Of a DNA stretch of 64,000 bases, positions 1 to 8,349 are shown piece by piece (positions within the stretch are counted from its first letter, which is position 1; every line of letters begins with the position of its first letter). The notes beneath the pieces are model-generated. The model did no database searches. It was given only the letters and a program-made list of their open reading frames with translations, and was not told where the DNA came from. The stretch spans positions 20,038-84,037 of the forward strand of contig JAESUM010000023.1 in assembly GCA_016763075.1 (NCBI GenBank), read 5' to 3'. Source of the stretch: Pseudomonadales bacterium (GTDB lineage: Bacteria > Pseudomonadota > Gammaproteobacteria > Pseudomonadales > JAHRWD01). A program made the position numbers and the translations under genes.

Positions 1-147
1 ACCAGCATCGCCTGTTAATGGCACCGGTTGAACAGGGCATTGGGGGGTTAAACCCAGCGCCATTTGTTGCTGCTTGAGAGGCGTGGTTACCCAGTCTATT
101 AATTGTTCTAAGCGTGAAGCCGGTGCTGTCTTCGAAGTTTCGCTCAT
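1..147 (-). CDS. amgK: Aminoglycoside phosphotransferase-family sugar kinase (AmgK-like), 5' fragment
   Basis: Only the first 49 codons are in the window; the gene runs off the left edge. The reading frame is open from ATG at 147 to base 1. It begins MSETSK, continues with RLEQLIDWV and reaches PLTGDAG at the edge. That fits the start of the phosphotransferase-type N-acetylmuramate/N-acetylglucosamine kinases, whose first conserved block is a GDAS-like glycine loop. The gene diverges from lptD, as amgK does in Pseudomonas, where it works with MurU in cell-wall sugar recycling. The identification rests on a short N-terminus plus synteny. A related kinase of the same fold cannot be excluded. 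Confidence 0.6.
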   Translation of the reverse strand, partial: MSETSKTAPASRLEQLIDWVTTPLKQQQMALGLTPQCPVQPVPLTGDAG

Positions 148-258
148 AATGCTTTAGAATTGCCTGTTTGTACGGGGCGTATTTTCTGCGTATTGGCTAG
201 AACCAATATCGCGCGAATAAATATACCTAAGTTGCCCCGCATTTATTCTACGTTTTAA

Positions 259-2655
259 GTGTTTAATTCATTCCTAAAAATGATCGACGATTGTAACTTA
301 TTTTTACGCACCTGCCGGTTGGCCGGATTATCAGCCCTAGTACTGTCTGGCAGTTTGTTTGCGCAAAGCTCTGGTATTACGCAAAGCTCTGGTATTAATA
401 GTGCAGCGGAATCATTTAATTGGTTACCAACGGCGCAATTATCCGCGCAGCAAAAGCAGCAAGTTGCGCCGTTTTGCAGCGGTGGTTACCTTTATTCAGA
501 CGAACCTGAATCCGCCAAGTTGCAGCCGTTAGCCAGTCAGTCTACCCAGATATCTGCAGACCAAATTGAATATCAAGATGATGCCGGCAGCTTGATGTCG
601 GGTAATGTTGAGGTGCGCCAAGGCTCACGGCTGCTAACTGCAGATTCATTAACCATTGGTAGCGGGCAGCGTAGGCTTGAGCTGAAAGGCCGCATTTCAA
701 TCGTAGATGCTGAAATGGTGCTGCTGGCAAAAGAGGCCGTGGTTGACCTTGATGGCACCGAGTCCAAATTAGAAGGCGCACAATATTTATTGCGCACTTC
801 AAAAATGCGTGGCACCGCGCAGACACTTGAGCGCGGTGACGCAAACAACATTGAAATTAGACAAGGCTCTTTTAGCAGCTGCGAACCCGGCAACGAGTCT
901 TGGGCTTTTTACGCCGATCGCATTGAGCTAAACCTTGATAGCGGTTTTGGCAGCGCCAAACATATGCGTTTGGAGGTTGCGGGCATTCCGGTTTTTTACG
1001 CGCCTTATATTTATTTTCCCATTGATGACCAACGCCACACCGGTTTTTTAATGCCCAGTATTGGCAGCTCCTCTGATGCCGGGTTTGAACTGGTCACGCC
1101 TTATTACCTGAACTTGGCTAAAAATTATGACCTGACGTTAACTCCGCGAGTCATGAGCAAACGCGGCCTAATGTTAGACACTGAGTTTCGTTATTTGGGT
1201 AAAAAGCGGACTGGTCGAGTTGACCTAGCGTGGTTGCCCGGGGACCGGGGCGATATCGACCCGCTGTTAGGTTTGCCAGAAAACCCCGATAGATGGTTGG
1301 TGGGTTGGCACCACAGCCAGCGCTTTGGTGGCGGTTGGTCATCCCAGGTAGATTTTAACCGAGTCAGCGATATCGACTATTTTCGCGATCTTGAGTTCTC
1401 TGGCTTTATTTCTGGTAATCCTAATCATCTCAGCCAGCGTGTACAGCTTGGTTATGACTCGGCGCACTGGTCTAGCGCGATTCAATATCAAAAATATCAA
1501 ACCATCGACCTCGATTTAACCAAGCCTTATGGCCTGCGGCCAGGGGTATCGGTTTTGGGGTCAGATTTGCTCCAAAATATACCCGTAGAGCTTAACGTAA
1601 ACGCACAATACAGCGATTTCTACCGCGATAATAATGGCCTGACCGGAGCGCAAAGAGTCAACGGCAAGCGCTTGGTGCTAACCCCTGAGCTGAGTTATCC
1701 ACTTGAGTTTTCGTCGGGGTATATTCGGCCCACGGCTAAGCTCTGGTATTTGCGCTATGAGCTCACCGATCACCTAAATGGTTTTGACCCGGAGCCAGAG
1801 TTCGGCGTGCCAGCAGTGAGTGTTGATGCTGCTTTATCGCTGCAGCGCGAGGTTGATTTAGGTGCTGATGGTTGGCGTCAAATCCTTGAACCACGAATCT
1901 ATTTTTTGAATGTTGAACATGAAAGACAAAGTGGTTTGCCGAGTTTTGACACCGAGCTCAACCGCTTTAGTTACGCGCAATTGTTTCGAGATAACCGGTT
2001 TTCTGGCAATGACCGTATTGGCGATACCCGGCAGCTTAGTTTGGCGTTCTCAACCCAGTTACTCAACGCCGCAGGTGCAAGAGTGTTTGATGGTGGGTTA
2101 GGGCGTATTTTTTACTTTAAAGACCGCAACGTAGTTTTAAGCGGCTTGCCCACACAAACTGAAACCACCGATCATTCTCCGCTGGCGGGATATTTGCGCT
2201 ATGCCTATTCTAGTCGTACCGATATTTCGGTAGGTTTTGCCGTTACCGGTGATCATTTAATAGATGCAGATGTAAGGTTAATGTACCGAAAAGACGACAG
2301 ACATTTGCTGCGCTTTGGTTACCGCTTTAGCCGCGCCGATGTAAGCCATGATTTGGTCGAACAGCCAGGTTTTTCAACTCTTTGGGGGTTGGATGATCGA
2401 TGGACACTGGTCGCTCATTGGGACTATGATGTGGCTCAAAATCGAACCTTAGATGCGCTGGCCGGTCTTCAATATGACCAGTGCTGCTGGATGGTAAGTG
2501 TACACGCTAGAAAATGGCTCACCGACGGCAATGTTTTAGGCTCCAACGTACAGTCAAAAAGCGCATTCTTTGTGCAGTTTGAGCTAAAAGGCCTTGGCAA
2601 TATAGGCGACAAACTGAGCCAGATCATCAAGTCCAAAATACCAGAATTCGAATAA
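259..2655 (+). CDS. lptD: LPS-assembly protein LptD
   Basis: LptD is the outer-membrane barrel that, with the lipoprotein LptE, inserts lipopolysaccharide into the outer leaflet. The 798-residue product has an N-terminal signal-like segment, an OstA/LptA-like beta-jellyroll domain (about residues 95-225) and a long C-terminal barrel rich in aromatic strands. The four cysteines expected for the two interdomain disulfides are present: C73, C208 and the adjacent pair C742-C743. The frame opens at GTG 259, but ATG 280 gives a more compact signal peptide. Neither has a clear Shine-Dalgarno sequence, so the start is open. Just after the signal peptide an 18-bp unit is repeated (363-397), doubling a QSSGIT segment. 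surA, which encodes a chaperone for LptD folding, follows after 30 bp. Confidence 0.95.
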   Translation: MFNSFLKMIDDCNLFLRTCRLAGLSALVLSGSLFAQSSGITQSSGINSAAESFNWLPTAQLSAQQKQQVAPFCSGGYLYSDEPESAKLQPLASQSTQISADQIEYQDDAGSLMSGNVEVRQGSRLLTADSLTIGSGQRRLELKGRISIVDAEMVLLAKEAVVDLDGTESKLEGAQYLLRTSKMRGTAQTLERGDANNIEIRQGSFSSCEPGNESWAFYADRIELNLDSGFGSAKHMRLEVAGIPVFYAPYIYFPIDDQRHTGFLMPSIGSSSDAGFELVTPYYLNLAKNYDLTLTPRVMSKRGLMLDTEFRYLGKKRTGRVDLAWLPGDRGDIDPLLGLPENPDRWLVGWHHSQRFGGGWSSQVDFNRVSDIDYFRDLEFSGFISGNPNHLSQRVQLGYDSAHWSSAIQYQKYQTIDLDLTKPYGLRPGVSVLGSDLLQNIPVELNVNAQYSDFYRDNNGLTGAQRVNGKRLVLTPELSYPLEFSSGYIRPTAKLWYLRYELTDHLNGFDPEPEFGVPAVSVDAALSLQREVDLGADGWRQILEPRIYFLNVEHERQSGLPSFDTELNRFSYAQLFRDNRFSGNDRIGDTRQLSLAFSTQLLNAAGARVFDGGLGRIFYFKDRNVVLSGLPTQTETTDHSPLAGYLRYAYSSRTDISVGFAVTGDHLIDADVRLMYRKDDRHLLRFGYRFSRADVSHDLVEQPGFSTLWGLDDRWTLVAHWDYDVAQNRTLDALAGLQYDQCCWMVSVHARKWLTDGNVLGSNVQSKSAFFVQFELKGLGNIGDKLSQIIKSKIPEFE
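363..397 (+). repeat. 18-bp tandem duplication inside lptD
   Basis: The unit GCAAAGCTCTGGTATTAC occurs at 363-380 and again, all but its last base, at 381-397. It is in frame and duplicates six residues directly after the predicted signal-peptide cleavage region. It looks like a recent replication slippage that left the protein intact. Confidence 0.85.
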
Positions 2656-2685
2656 TCGTATACGTGTTCCAAATACGTACTAAAC

Positions 2686-4017
2686 ATGGGTAATCCGTTA
2701 GTGAATAAAATTTTTAAAACGCAGCAAATATTGGGCATTGTCCTTTTATTGGGCGCAGCGCTACAAGTAAGCGTGGCCCAAGCGCAGGTACAGTGGTTGG
2801 ATCGCAGTATTGCCATCGTCGAAGACAGCGTAATTTTGCAAAGCCAATTTGATGCACGGCTTATCAATATCGAGAAAAAACTAGACTTCAGACCTGAAGG
2901 CGCGCCAAAGCCTTCACGTGCTGTTATTGAACAACAAGTGCTCGACGTGCTGATTCTTGAAAGCATTCAATTACAAATGGCGCAGCGACGTGGTATTCGA
3001 ATCGACGATGACGAGCTAAACACCGCCGTACAAGGTATTGCTGGTCAAAATAAAATGACCCTGCAAGAGTTTAAAGTAGCGGTTCAAGAGGACGGTTTGA
3101 GCTACCTCGATGCACGGGAACAAATCCGTAGTGAAATGCTATTGAACCGGGTTCAGCAGTGGACTCTAAGAAACCGCATTGCGGTGAGTGCTCAAGAAAT
3201 TGACAGCTACCTTAATTCCGCCGAAGGCCAGCAACGCCTTTCAACGGAATACTTGCTCTCACATGTACTGCTAACGGTACCTACTGGCACATCGGTACAA
3301 ACCTTGGCGAAAATTGAAAAAGAAGCCAATGCCATCGCGGCTGAATTTAAGCAAGGTTTAAGCTTTTTAGAGCTTTCAAGAAGTGGCGCAAGAGGCGAAT
3401 ATACCTTACGTGCTGCAGATTTAGGTTGGCGTAAAATTGTTGGAATCCCAAGCTTGTTTGCCAAGCAGGTGCCGGCAATGGTCAAAGGCGATATCGTCGG
3501 GCCCATTCAAAGCCCAAGCGGCTTTCATTTCATCCGATTAGAAGAAAAACGCGGTGCAGCCGTACATATTGTGGATGAAGTATTGATTCGGCATATTTTG
3601 GTATCTCCCAACGAAGTACGTACGGATGAATACACCAAACAGCTGGCAATGAGCCTGTCTGAGCGAATAAAAAAAGGTGAAGACTTTGCTGTTTTAGCTA
3701 AACAGTTTTCTGAAGATCCCGGTTCAGCGCAAGAGGGCGGTGCGCTTGGTTGGGCGGGGTACGATAAGTATGTACCTGCCTTTTCAGCGACAGCTAAACG
3801 CTTGGAGGTGGGTGAAATGAGTGAGCCGTTCCAAACTCAATTTGGCTGGCACATATTAAATTTGCTTGAGCGCCGCAATGAAGACCGGTCTGTTGAATTT
3901 CAGCGCAACCAAATTAGACATCTTATTTTTAATCGCAAATTTGAAGAAGAGAAACTTAATTGGCTTCGAAAAATTCGCGAAGAATCTTTTGTTGAGATAT
4001 TGACACCTGAGGCATAA
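2686..4017 (+). CDS. surA: Periplasmic peptidyl-prolyl isomerase/chaperone SurA
   Basis: SurA escorts outer-membrane proteins, LptD among them, through the periplasm. The 443-residue product has a signal peptide (hydrophobic stretch about residues 14-31, AQA cleavage motif), a SurA N-terminal chaperone domain with a short helix bundle (about 35-175), and two parvulin domains. These start near SHVLLTVP (about residue 190) and IRHILVSPNE (about 305). The second carries the usual FSEDPGSAQEGG loop and FGWHIL end. Length and domain order match the family. ATG 2686 is used; an in-frame GTG at 2701 is an alternative. The gene sits between lptD and pdxA, as in most gammaproteobacteria. Confidence 0.95.
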   Translation: MGNPLVNKIFKTQQILGIVLLLGAALQVSVAQAQVQWLDRSIAIVEDSVILQSQFDARLINIEKKLDFRPEGAPKPSRAVIEQQVLDVLILESIQLQMAQRRGIRIDDDELNTAVQGIAGQNKMTLQEFKVAVQEDGLSYLDAREQIRSEMLLNRVQQWTLRNRIAVSAQEIDSYLNSAEGQQRLSTEYLLSHVLLTVPTGTSVQTLAKIEKEANAIAAEFKQGLSFLELSRSGARGEYTLRAADLGWRKIVGIPSLFAKQVPAMVKGDIVGPIQSPSGFHFIRLEEKRGAAVHIVDEVLIRHILVSPNEVRTDEYTKQLAMSLSERIKKGEDFAVLAKQFSEDPGSAQEGGALGWAGYDKYVPAFSATAKRLEVGEMSEPFQTQFGWHILNLLERRNEDRSVEFQRNQIRHLIFNRKFEEEKLNWLRKIREESFVEILTPEA

Positions 4018-4181
4018 AAAACACCGATGGTTGGCCGTGTGCTTTGCGCCGCTCCAACCTTTTGAGCTTTCAATAACAAGCGTTAGAACTTCAATCGCTG
4101 TTTAATGTTTATTTAACGTTTGTGTAACCGTTTTTTGGTTTTTATTGAAATTTAAAGTAAACCGACCCTTAGGTTTATCCT

Positions 4182-5213
4182 ATTAAAAATCCCCCATATC
4201 GAATTGCCATTACCGCGGGCGAGCCTGCGGGCATTGGCCCAGACCTAGTTTTGGCAATAGCCCAACAATCCGTTGATATCTTTGCTGGGCATGAGCTGGT
4301 GGTTGTGGCAGATGCACAGCTACTTGAGCAACGTGCTCGCGAGCTAAATTTACCCATCAAGCTAAAGCGCGTTCAAGCCAGTGATCCCGTAAACCTTAAC
4401 CCTACGGGCCAAATTAGTGTGTTGCATTGCCCCGTGGCGCAGCCGGTTGTTGCCGGCCAGCTCAACTGTGCAAATGCCGAATACGTATTGCAGACATTAC
4501 GCGCTGCAACTCACGGCTGTATGGATAACCAGTTTGCCGCAATGGTTACCGCACCGGTTAATAAAGCGGTCATTAATGATGCTGGAATTCCATTTAGTGG
4601 TCACACAGAATTTTTAGAACAGTTAACCGGCGCTGAAAAAGTGGTGATGTTATTGGCCGCTGAACCAACCGCGAACCAACCTGGTTTACGTGTTGCACTA
4701 GCGACGACTCATTTACCCGTTTCAGCCGTAGCGCAAGCCATCACGGCAGATTTATTGCGCCAAATATTAGAAGTTTTTTGCCAGTCGCTGCAGACTCAAT
4801 TTGGAATTTCCGCCCCGCGTATTCTAGTGGCAGGGCTCAACCCACATGCTGGCGAGAGCGGCCATTTGGGCAGAGAAGAAATTGAAATTATCAGCCCGCT
4901 GCTTGATGAGTTACGTTCAGAGGGCATGAACTTAGTGGGCCCGCTACCAGCAGATACCTTGTTTACGCCGCCGTATCTTGAACAAGCTGACGGCATATTG
5001 GCCATGTACCACGACCAAGGTTTGCCGGTGCTCAAATATTTGGGTTTTGGTCGCTCGGTAAACATTACCTTGGGCTTGCCGATTATTCGCACCTCGGTCG
5101 ACCACGGTACCGCATTGGACCTTGCCGGTACCGGCAAGGCCAAGGCCGGCAGCCTGGTTGCCGCTATTAAATTGGCTATTGAAATGGCCCAAAACAACAC
5201 TCAAAAAACCTAA
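4182..5213 (+). CDS. pdxA: 4-hydroxythreonine-4-phosphate dehydrogenase PdxA, probable ATT start
   Basis: PdxA oxidises 4-phosphohydroxy-L-threonine with NAD in pyridoxal-phosphate synthesis. The metal-site histidines are visible in TTHLPVSAV, LNPHAGESGH and MYHDQGL, and the C-terminal VDHGTALDLAGTG block is intact. The conserved N-terminal motif RIAIT-GEPAGIGPDL starts at 4200, upstream of the first conventional start codon in this frame (TTG 4251). Between the in-frame TAG at 4170 and TTG 4251 there is no ATG, GTG, TTG or CTG. ATT at 4182 follows an AGG by eight bases and would give MKNPPYRIAIT, a normal PdxA beginning and a 343-residue protein of family length. I therefore infer an AUU start. 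A sequencing error is the alternative. rsmA follows after 8 bp. Confidence 0.85.
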   Translation: MKNPPYRIAITAGEPAGIGPDLVLAIAQQSVDIFAGHELVVVADAQLLEQRARELNLPIKLKRVQASDPVNLNPTGQISVLHCPVAQPVVAGQLNCANAEYVLQTLRAATHGCMDNQFAAMVTAPVNKAVINDAGIPFSGHTEFLEQLTGAEKVVMLLAAEPTANQPGLRVALATTHLPVSAVAQAITADLLRQILEVFCQSLQTQFGISAPRILVAGLNPHAGESGHLGREEIEIISPLLDELRSEGMNLVGPLPADTLFTPPYLEQADGILAMYHDQGLPVLKYLGFGRSVNITLGLPIIRTSVDHGTALDLAGTGKAKAGSLVAAIKLAIEMAQNNTQKT

Positions 5214-5221
5214 GGTATTTC

Positions 5222-6031
5222 ATGGCCTACACCACAGATCATCGACCTCGTAAGCGCTTTGGTCAGCATTTTTTGCGCGACGACGGTGTTATTCAGCACA
5301 TCGTTGATGAGATACACCCGCAAGCTGGCGAACACCTGATCGAAATTGGCCCCGGTGAAGGGGTATTGACCCGCGTGCTAGAGCGTCCGGATCTTGAATT
5401 AGATTTAGTAGAGATTGACCGTGACCTAATTGCGCATTTACAAGAGATGTTCGCAGGGTGTGAGCACCTAAATATCCACGAAGCAGATGCATTGAAATTC
5501 GATTTTTCAACGTTGAAGCGCAGCGGAAAACCGATGCGGTTAGTCGGTAATTTGCCTTACAATATTTCATCGCCGCTATTGCTGCATTTGGTGAAATACG
5601 CCGACGATATTCTCGACATGCATTTCATGCTGCAAAAAGAGATGGTAGACCGAATGGCCGCTGATGTGGGCGGCTCCAACTACGGCCGTTTTACCGTAAT
5701 GATGCAATATTATTTTGATATCGATTCGCTTTTTGATGTCTACCCTGAAGCCTTCAAACCACCACCCAAAGTGATGTCAGCCGTGGTGCGCGTGGTACCG
5801 CGAGCAACGCTATTGCCCTTGTCAGATGCCAAACAGTTTGAAGAACTGGTTAAACAAGCCTTCAGCCAACGCCGTAAAAAAATTAGAAATACCTTGGGTC
5901 AATGGTTTACCGCTGCGGAAATGGCGGACTGCGGAGTAAATGAAGCTGACCGCCCTCAACAGGTGCCGGTTAAATCCTATGTGAACCTCAGCAATGCACT
6001 GTCTGCACGTCAGCAAGAGCAAACAGACTAA
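5222..6031 (+). CDS. rsmA: 16S rRNA (adenine1518-N6/adenine1519-N6)-dimethyltransferase RsmA (KsgA)
   Basis: RsmA dimethylates two adjacent adenines in the 3' hairpin of 16S rRNA, a late step in small-subunit maturation. The 269-residue product starts with the family hallmark KRFGQHFLRD. It has the SAM-binding EIGPGEGVLT loop (about residues 41-50), the acidic VEIDRDL motif and the catalytic NLPYNISSPLL block (about 110-120). The C-terminal part carries FSQRRKKIRNTL, the RNA-binding end of the family. It lies 8 bp after pdxA and 2 bp before apaH, so the three genes are almost certainly co-transcribed. The apaG gene usually found between rsmA and apaH is absent. Confidence 0.95.
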   Translation: MAYTTDHRPRKRFGQHFLRDDGVIQHIVDEIHPQAGEHLIEIGPGEGVLTRVLERPDLELDLVEIDRDLIAHLQEMFAGCEHLNIHEADALKFDFSTLKRSGKPMRLVGNLPYNISSPLLLHLVKYADDILDMHFMLQKEMVDRMAADVGGSNYGRFTVMMQYYFDIDSLFDVYPEAFKPPPKVMSAVVRVVPRATLLPLSDAKQFEELVKQAFSQRRKKIRNTLGQWFTAAEMADCGVNEADRPQQVPVKSYVNLSNALSARQQEQTD

Positions 6032-6033
6032 CC

Positions 6034-6858
6034 ATGGCAACGTACGCGGTAGGAGATATTCAGGGCTGTTACGAGCCACTGCAACGCTTGCTTGAAAAGG
6101 TAAGCTTTGACCCTGCAAATGATCGCTTGTGGGCCGTGGGTGATTTGGTGAGCCGTGGGCCAGACTCATTAAAAGTGCTGCGTTTTTTAAAATCACTGGG
6201 TTCACAATTTACCACGGTGCTTGGAAACCACGACCTACACTTACTAGCGCTCAATGAGGGTATTAAAAACCCAGAAAAAGCGCCCACTTTACGCCAAGTG
6301 TTGGATGCACCTGATTGCACCGAGCTACTAGATTGGCTAAAAACATGGCCCTTGGCCTATGCCGAAACGATTAATGAGCATTCGTATCTGATGGTGCACG
6401 CGGGAGTGCCGCCAAACTGGTCGATACGCGATACTTTGGACCGCGCAGCGGAAGTGGAAGTTGTGTTAGCCAGCGATCATTACACTGATTTTTTAAAAGC
6501 AATGTACGGCGACTTACCAAACCAATGGCATGATAATTTGGCTGGCTATGAGCGCCTTCGGTTTATTACCAATAGTCTTACGCGGATGCGCTTTTGTAAC
6601 GCCGATAACATGCTAGAGTTAGCGACTAAAGGGGCGGCAAGCGATGCGCCAAATGGGTACCAGCCTTGGTTCAGTTATCCGCGCCAAGAAAGTAGCGAAA
6701 CAGAGGTTATATTTGGCCATTGGGCTGCTCTTGAGGGTGACACTGGAGATTGCGCTACCGTTCATGGGCTAGACACCGGCTGTGTTTGGGGGCGTCAGTT
6801 AACGCTTATGAGGCTGGAAGACCAAAAGCTTTTTTCTATTGAATGTAAGAATCAATAG
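6034..6858 (+). CDS. apaH: Symmetrical bis(5'-nucleosyl)-tetraphosphatase ApaH
   Basis: ApaH cleaves Ap4A to two ADP and also acts as an RNA decapping enzyme on Np4-capped transcripts. The 274-residue product has the metallophosphatase signature in order: GDIQGC (about residues 7-12), GDLVSRGPDS (about 36-45), GNHDLHLLAL (about 65-74), and the later VHAGVPPNW and GHWAALEG histidine motifs. The length is normal. The ATG follows the rsmA stop codon by two bases, which implies translational coupling. Downstream lies about 170 bp without a gene before the TerD gene. Confidence 0.95.
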   Translation: MATYAVGDIQGCYEPLQRLLEKVSFDPANDRLWAVGDLVSRGPDSLKVLRFLKSLGSQFTTVLGNHDLHLLALNEGIKNPEKAPTLRQVLDAPDCTELLDWLKTWPLAYAETINEHSYLMVHAGVPPNWSIRDTLDRAAEVEVVLASDHYTDFLKAMYGDLPNQWHDNLAGYERLRFITNSLTRMRFCNADNMLELATKGAASDAPNGYQPWFSYPRQESSETEVIFGHWAALEGDTGDCATVHGLDTGCVWGRQLTLMRLEDQKLFSIECKNQ

Positions 6859-7028
6859 ACGCTACTGATTTCATATATAGTGGCGGGTTTGATAGCCAGT
6901 TTATTGGGCGCAATACCAAGCCTAACGGAAGAAAGCAGTGCGTTTGTTGATGTTTTTATAATTCAGGCGTATAAACTATACCCTGTAAAAATAAAACAAG
7001 AAAAATCAAGTGACAATGTGAGGAAGTG

Positions 7029-7628
7029 ATGACTACAGCCAGTTTAAGCAAAGGCGATGAATTTGTAATTGGTACACCGGGCAGCGTTAATATCGCTACG
7101 GTATCGGTAGGACTCGGCTGGGACGTAAGCAAAATTCGTTCTAAAGGGATTTTTGGAATCGGCGCGGGTGAAAAAGAAACCGCAGTAGATTTAGATGCAT
7201 CGTGCATTTTGTTTGATGCTAGCAAGCAGATGACTGACCAAGTTTCCTTTCAACAGTTAAAAAGTAACTGTGGAGCAGTAGAGCATACCGGCGACAATAC
7301 AACAGGTGATGCCCCTGGAGCCGATGAAGTTATCAACGTAAACCTGTCTAAAATTCCAGCAGGTGTGCAATCATTGGTTTTTACCGTGAATTGCTTTTCT
7401 GAACTTACGTTTGATCAAATCTCGGCTGCATTCATCACGATTTTTGATACTGTGAATAACCAAGAAATTGCGCGTTTTGACCTTTCAATGGATGGCGGCG
7501 ACCATACCGGTTTGATTATTGGCAAGTTGACTAGAAAAGATGATGGTTGGGTTTTTCAAGCGATTGAAGATTTTGAATATGGCCATACCTACATAAAATT
7601 AATACCTGCGATACAAAAACTTTTATAA
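7029..7628 (+). CDS. TerD-family stress protein
   Basis: The 199-residue product matches the TerD/TerE/CABP family: SLSKG-like opening, GLGWDVSK (about residues 33-40), DLDASCILFD, a GDN-GD acidic loop (about 91-96) and a second half with FDLSMDGGDHTG. These proteins bind calcium and are linked to tellurite and general stress resistance, but the biochemical role is unresolved. ATG 7029 is preferred over the abutting GTG 7026 because GAGGAAG lies just upstream. No other ter genes are nearby, so this is a stand-alone copy. A strong terminator follows. Confidence 0.85.
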   Translation: MTTASLSKGDEFVIGTPGSVNIATVSVGLGWDVSKIRSKGIFGIGAGEKETAVDLDASCILFDASKQMTDQVSFQQLKSNCGAVEHTGDNTTGDAPGADEVINVNLSKIPAGVQSLVFTVNCFSELTFDQISAAFITIFDTVNNQEIARFDLSMDGGDHTGLIIGKLTRKDDGWVFQAIEDFEYGHTYIKLIPAIQKLL

Positions 7629-7657
7629 AGATAAATTTTGAAAGGTATTAAACGCTC

Positions 7658-7695
7658 AAAAAGGGTGACGGGCATATGCCAGTCACCCTTTTTTT
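7658..7695 (+). terminator. Rho-independent terminator after the TerD gene
   Basis: AAAAAGGGTGAC at 7658-7669 pairs with GTCACCCTTTTT at 7682-7693 around a 12-base loop, and the stem runs into a T tract. It lies 30 bp after the TerD stop codon. The A/T symmetry means it could also stop transcription coming from the right. Confidence 0.9.
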
Positions 7696-7755
7696 ATGTT
7701 TGAAATTTAACTTAAGACAACGCGTCGCTCACTCAATGAATAACAAAGGTAGTGA

Positions 7756-8187
7756 ATGAGCAACCTATTAGCCCCGGAAGTTTGGGGTCTGTTTTTAAGT
7801 GCTTTTATCTCGTCAACATTGGCACCGGGCGGTTCAGAGATAGTACTAAGCTATTTATTGATAGATGGAAAACTAGCTCCAACCTTTTTGGTGATAGTCG
7901 CAACCCTCGGGAACAGCCTGGGTGCTATAACTACCTGGTTTTTGGGGTACTTGATGGCGGTAAAAATAAACCCAAAGGGCATTACGCGTACGTTGTCAGA
8001 TCGATCTGTCGAGATTATGCAAAACTGGGGCGCGGCCGCGTTACTGCTTTCTTGGGTGCCGCTGCTGGGAGATGGTTTATGTTTGGCCGCCGGGTGGCTT
8101 AGGTTGCCGAAGTGGCGCTGCTTTGTTGTCATTGTGGTGGGCAAAGCGATTCGTTATATGGCTATCGCTTATATGCTGGCCCAGTAG
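7756..8187 (+). CDS. YqaA-family (VTT/DedA-like) inner-membrane protein
   Basis: This small 143-residue membrane protein has three to four hydrophobic segments (about residues 8-25, 40-67, 92-112 and 120-140). The signature APGGSEIVL resembles the re-entrant loop of DedA/VTT proteins, and the C-terminal half has SWVPLLGDGLCLAAGWLR, typical of the YqaA branch. DedA relatives act in lipid carrier recycling and membrane homeostasis, but YqaA itself has no established function. ATG 7756 is preceded by AAAGG at a suitable distance. Confidence 0.8.
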   Translation: MSNLLAPEVWGLFLSAFISSTLAPGGSEIVLSYLLIDGKLAPTFLVIVATLGNSLGAITTWFLGYLMAVKINPKGITRTLSDRSVEIMQNWGAAALLLSWVPLLGDGLCLAAGWLRLPKWRCFVVIVVGKAIRYMAIAYMLAQ

Positions 8188-8300
8188 AAGGCTAGCGCGG
8201 GGCAAGAGCCAGGCTGCATCAGGGTTGAGCGGGGGTTAAATTAGGGCTAAAACCAGAGCTGACGTAGAATAAAAACAGAGCGTTAACCAAGCAATGAACG

Positions 8301-8333
8301 CCGTAGTTTAGGTCTACGGAGGTGCAATACCTC
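8301..8333. other. Two small adjacent hairpins between convergent genes
   Basis: CCGTAG (8301-8306) pairs with CTACGG (8314-8319). Immediately after, GAGGT (8319-8323) pairs with ACCTC (8329-8333). They lie between the 3' ends of the convergent YqaA and coiled-coil genes. Neither is followed by a T run, so their role is unknown. Confidence 0.35.
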
Positions 8334-8349
8334 AAAAGTAGCCGCTGCG

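Noticed and set aside
190..207. TATTGG-N6-CCAATA symmetry between amgK and lptD
   Set aside because: Only six bases per arm in A/T-rich DNA; too weak to call an operator.
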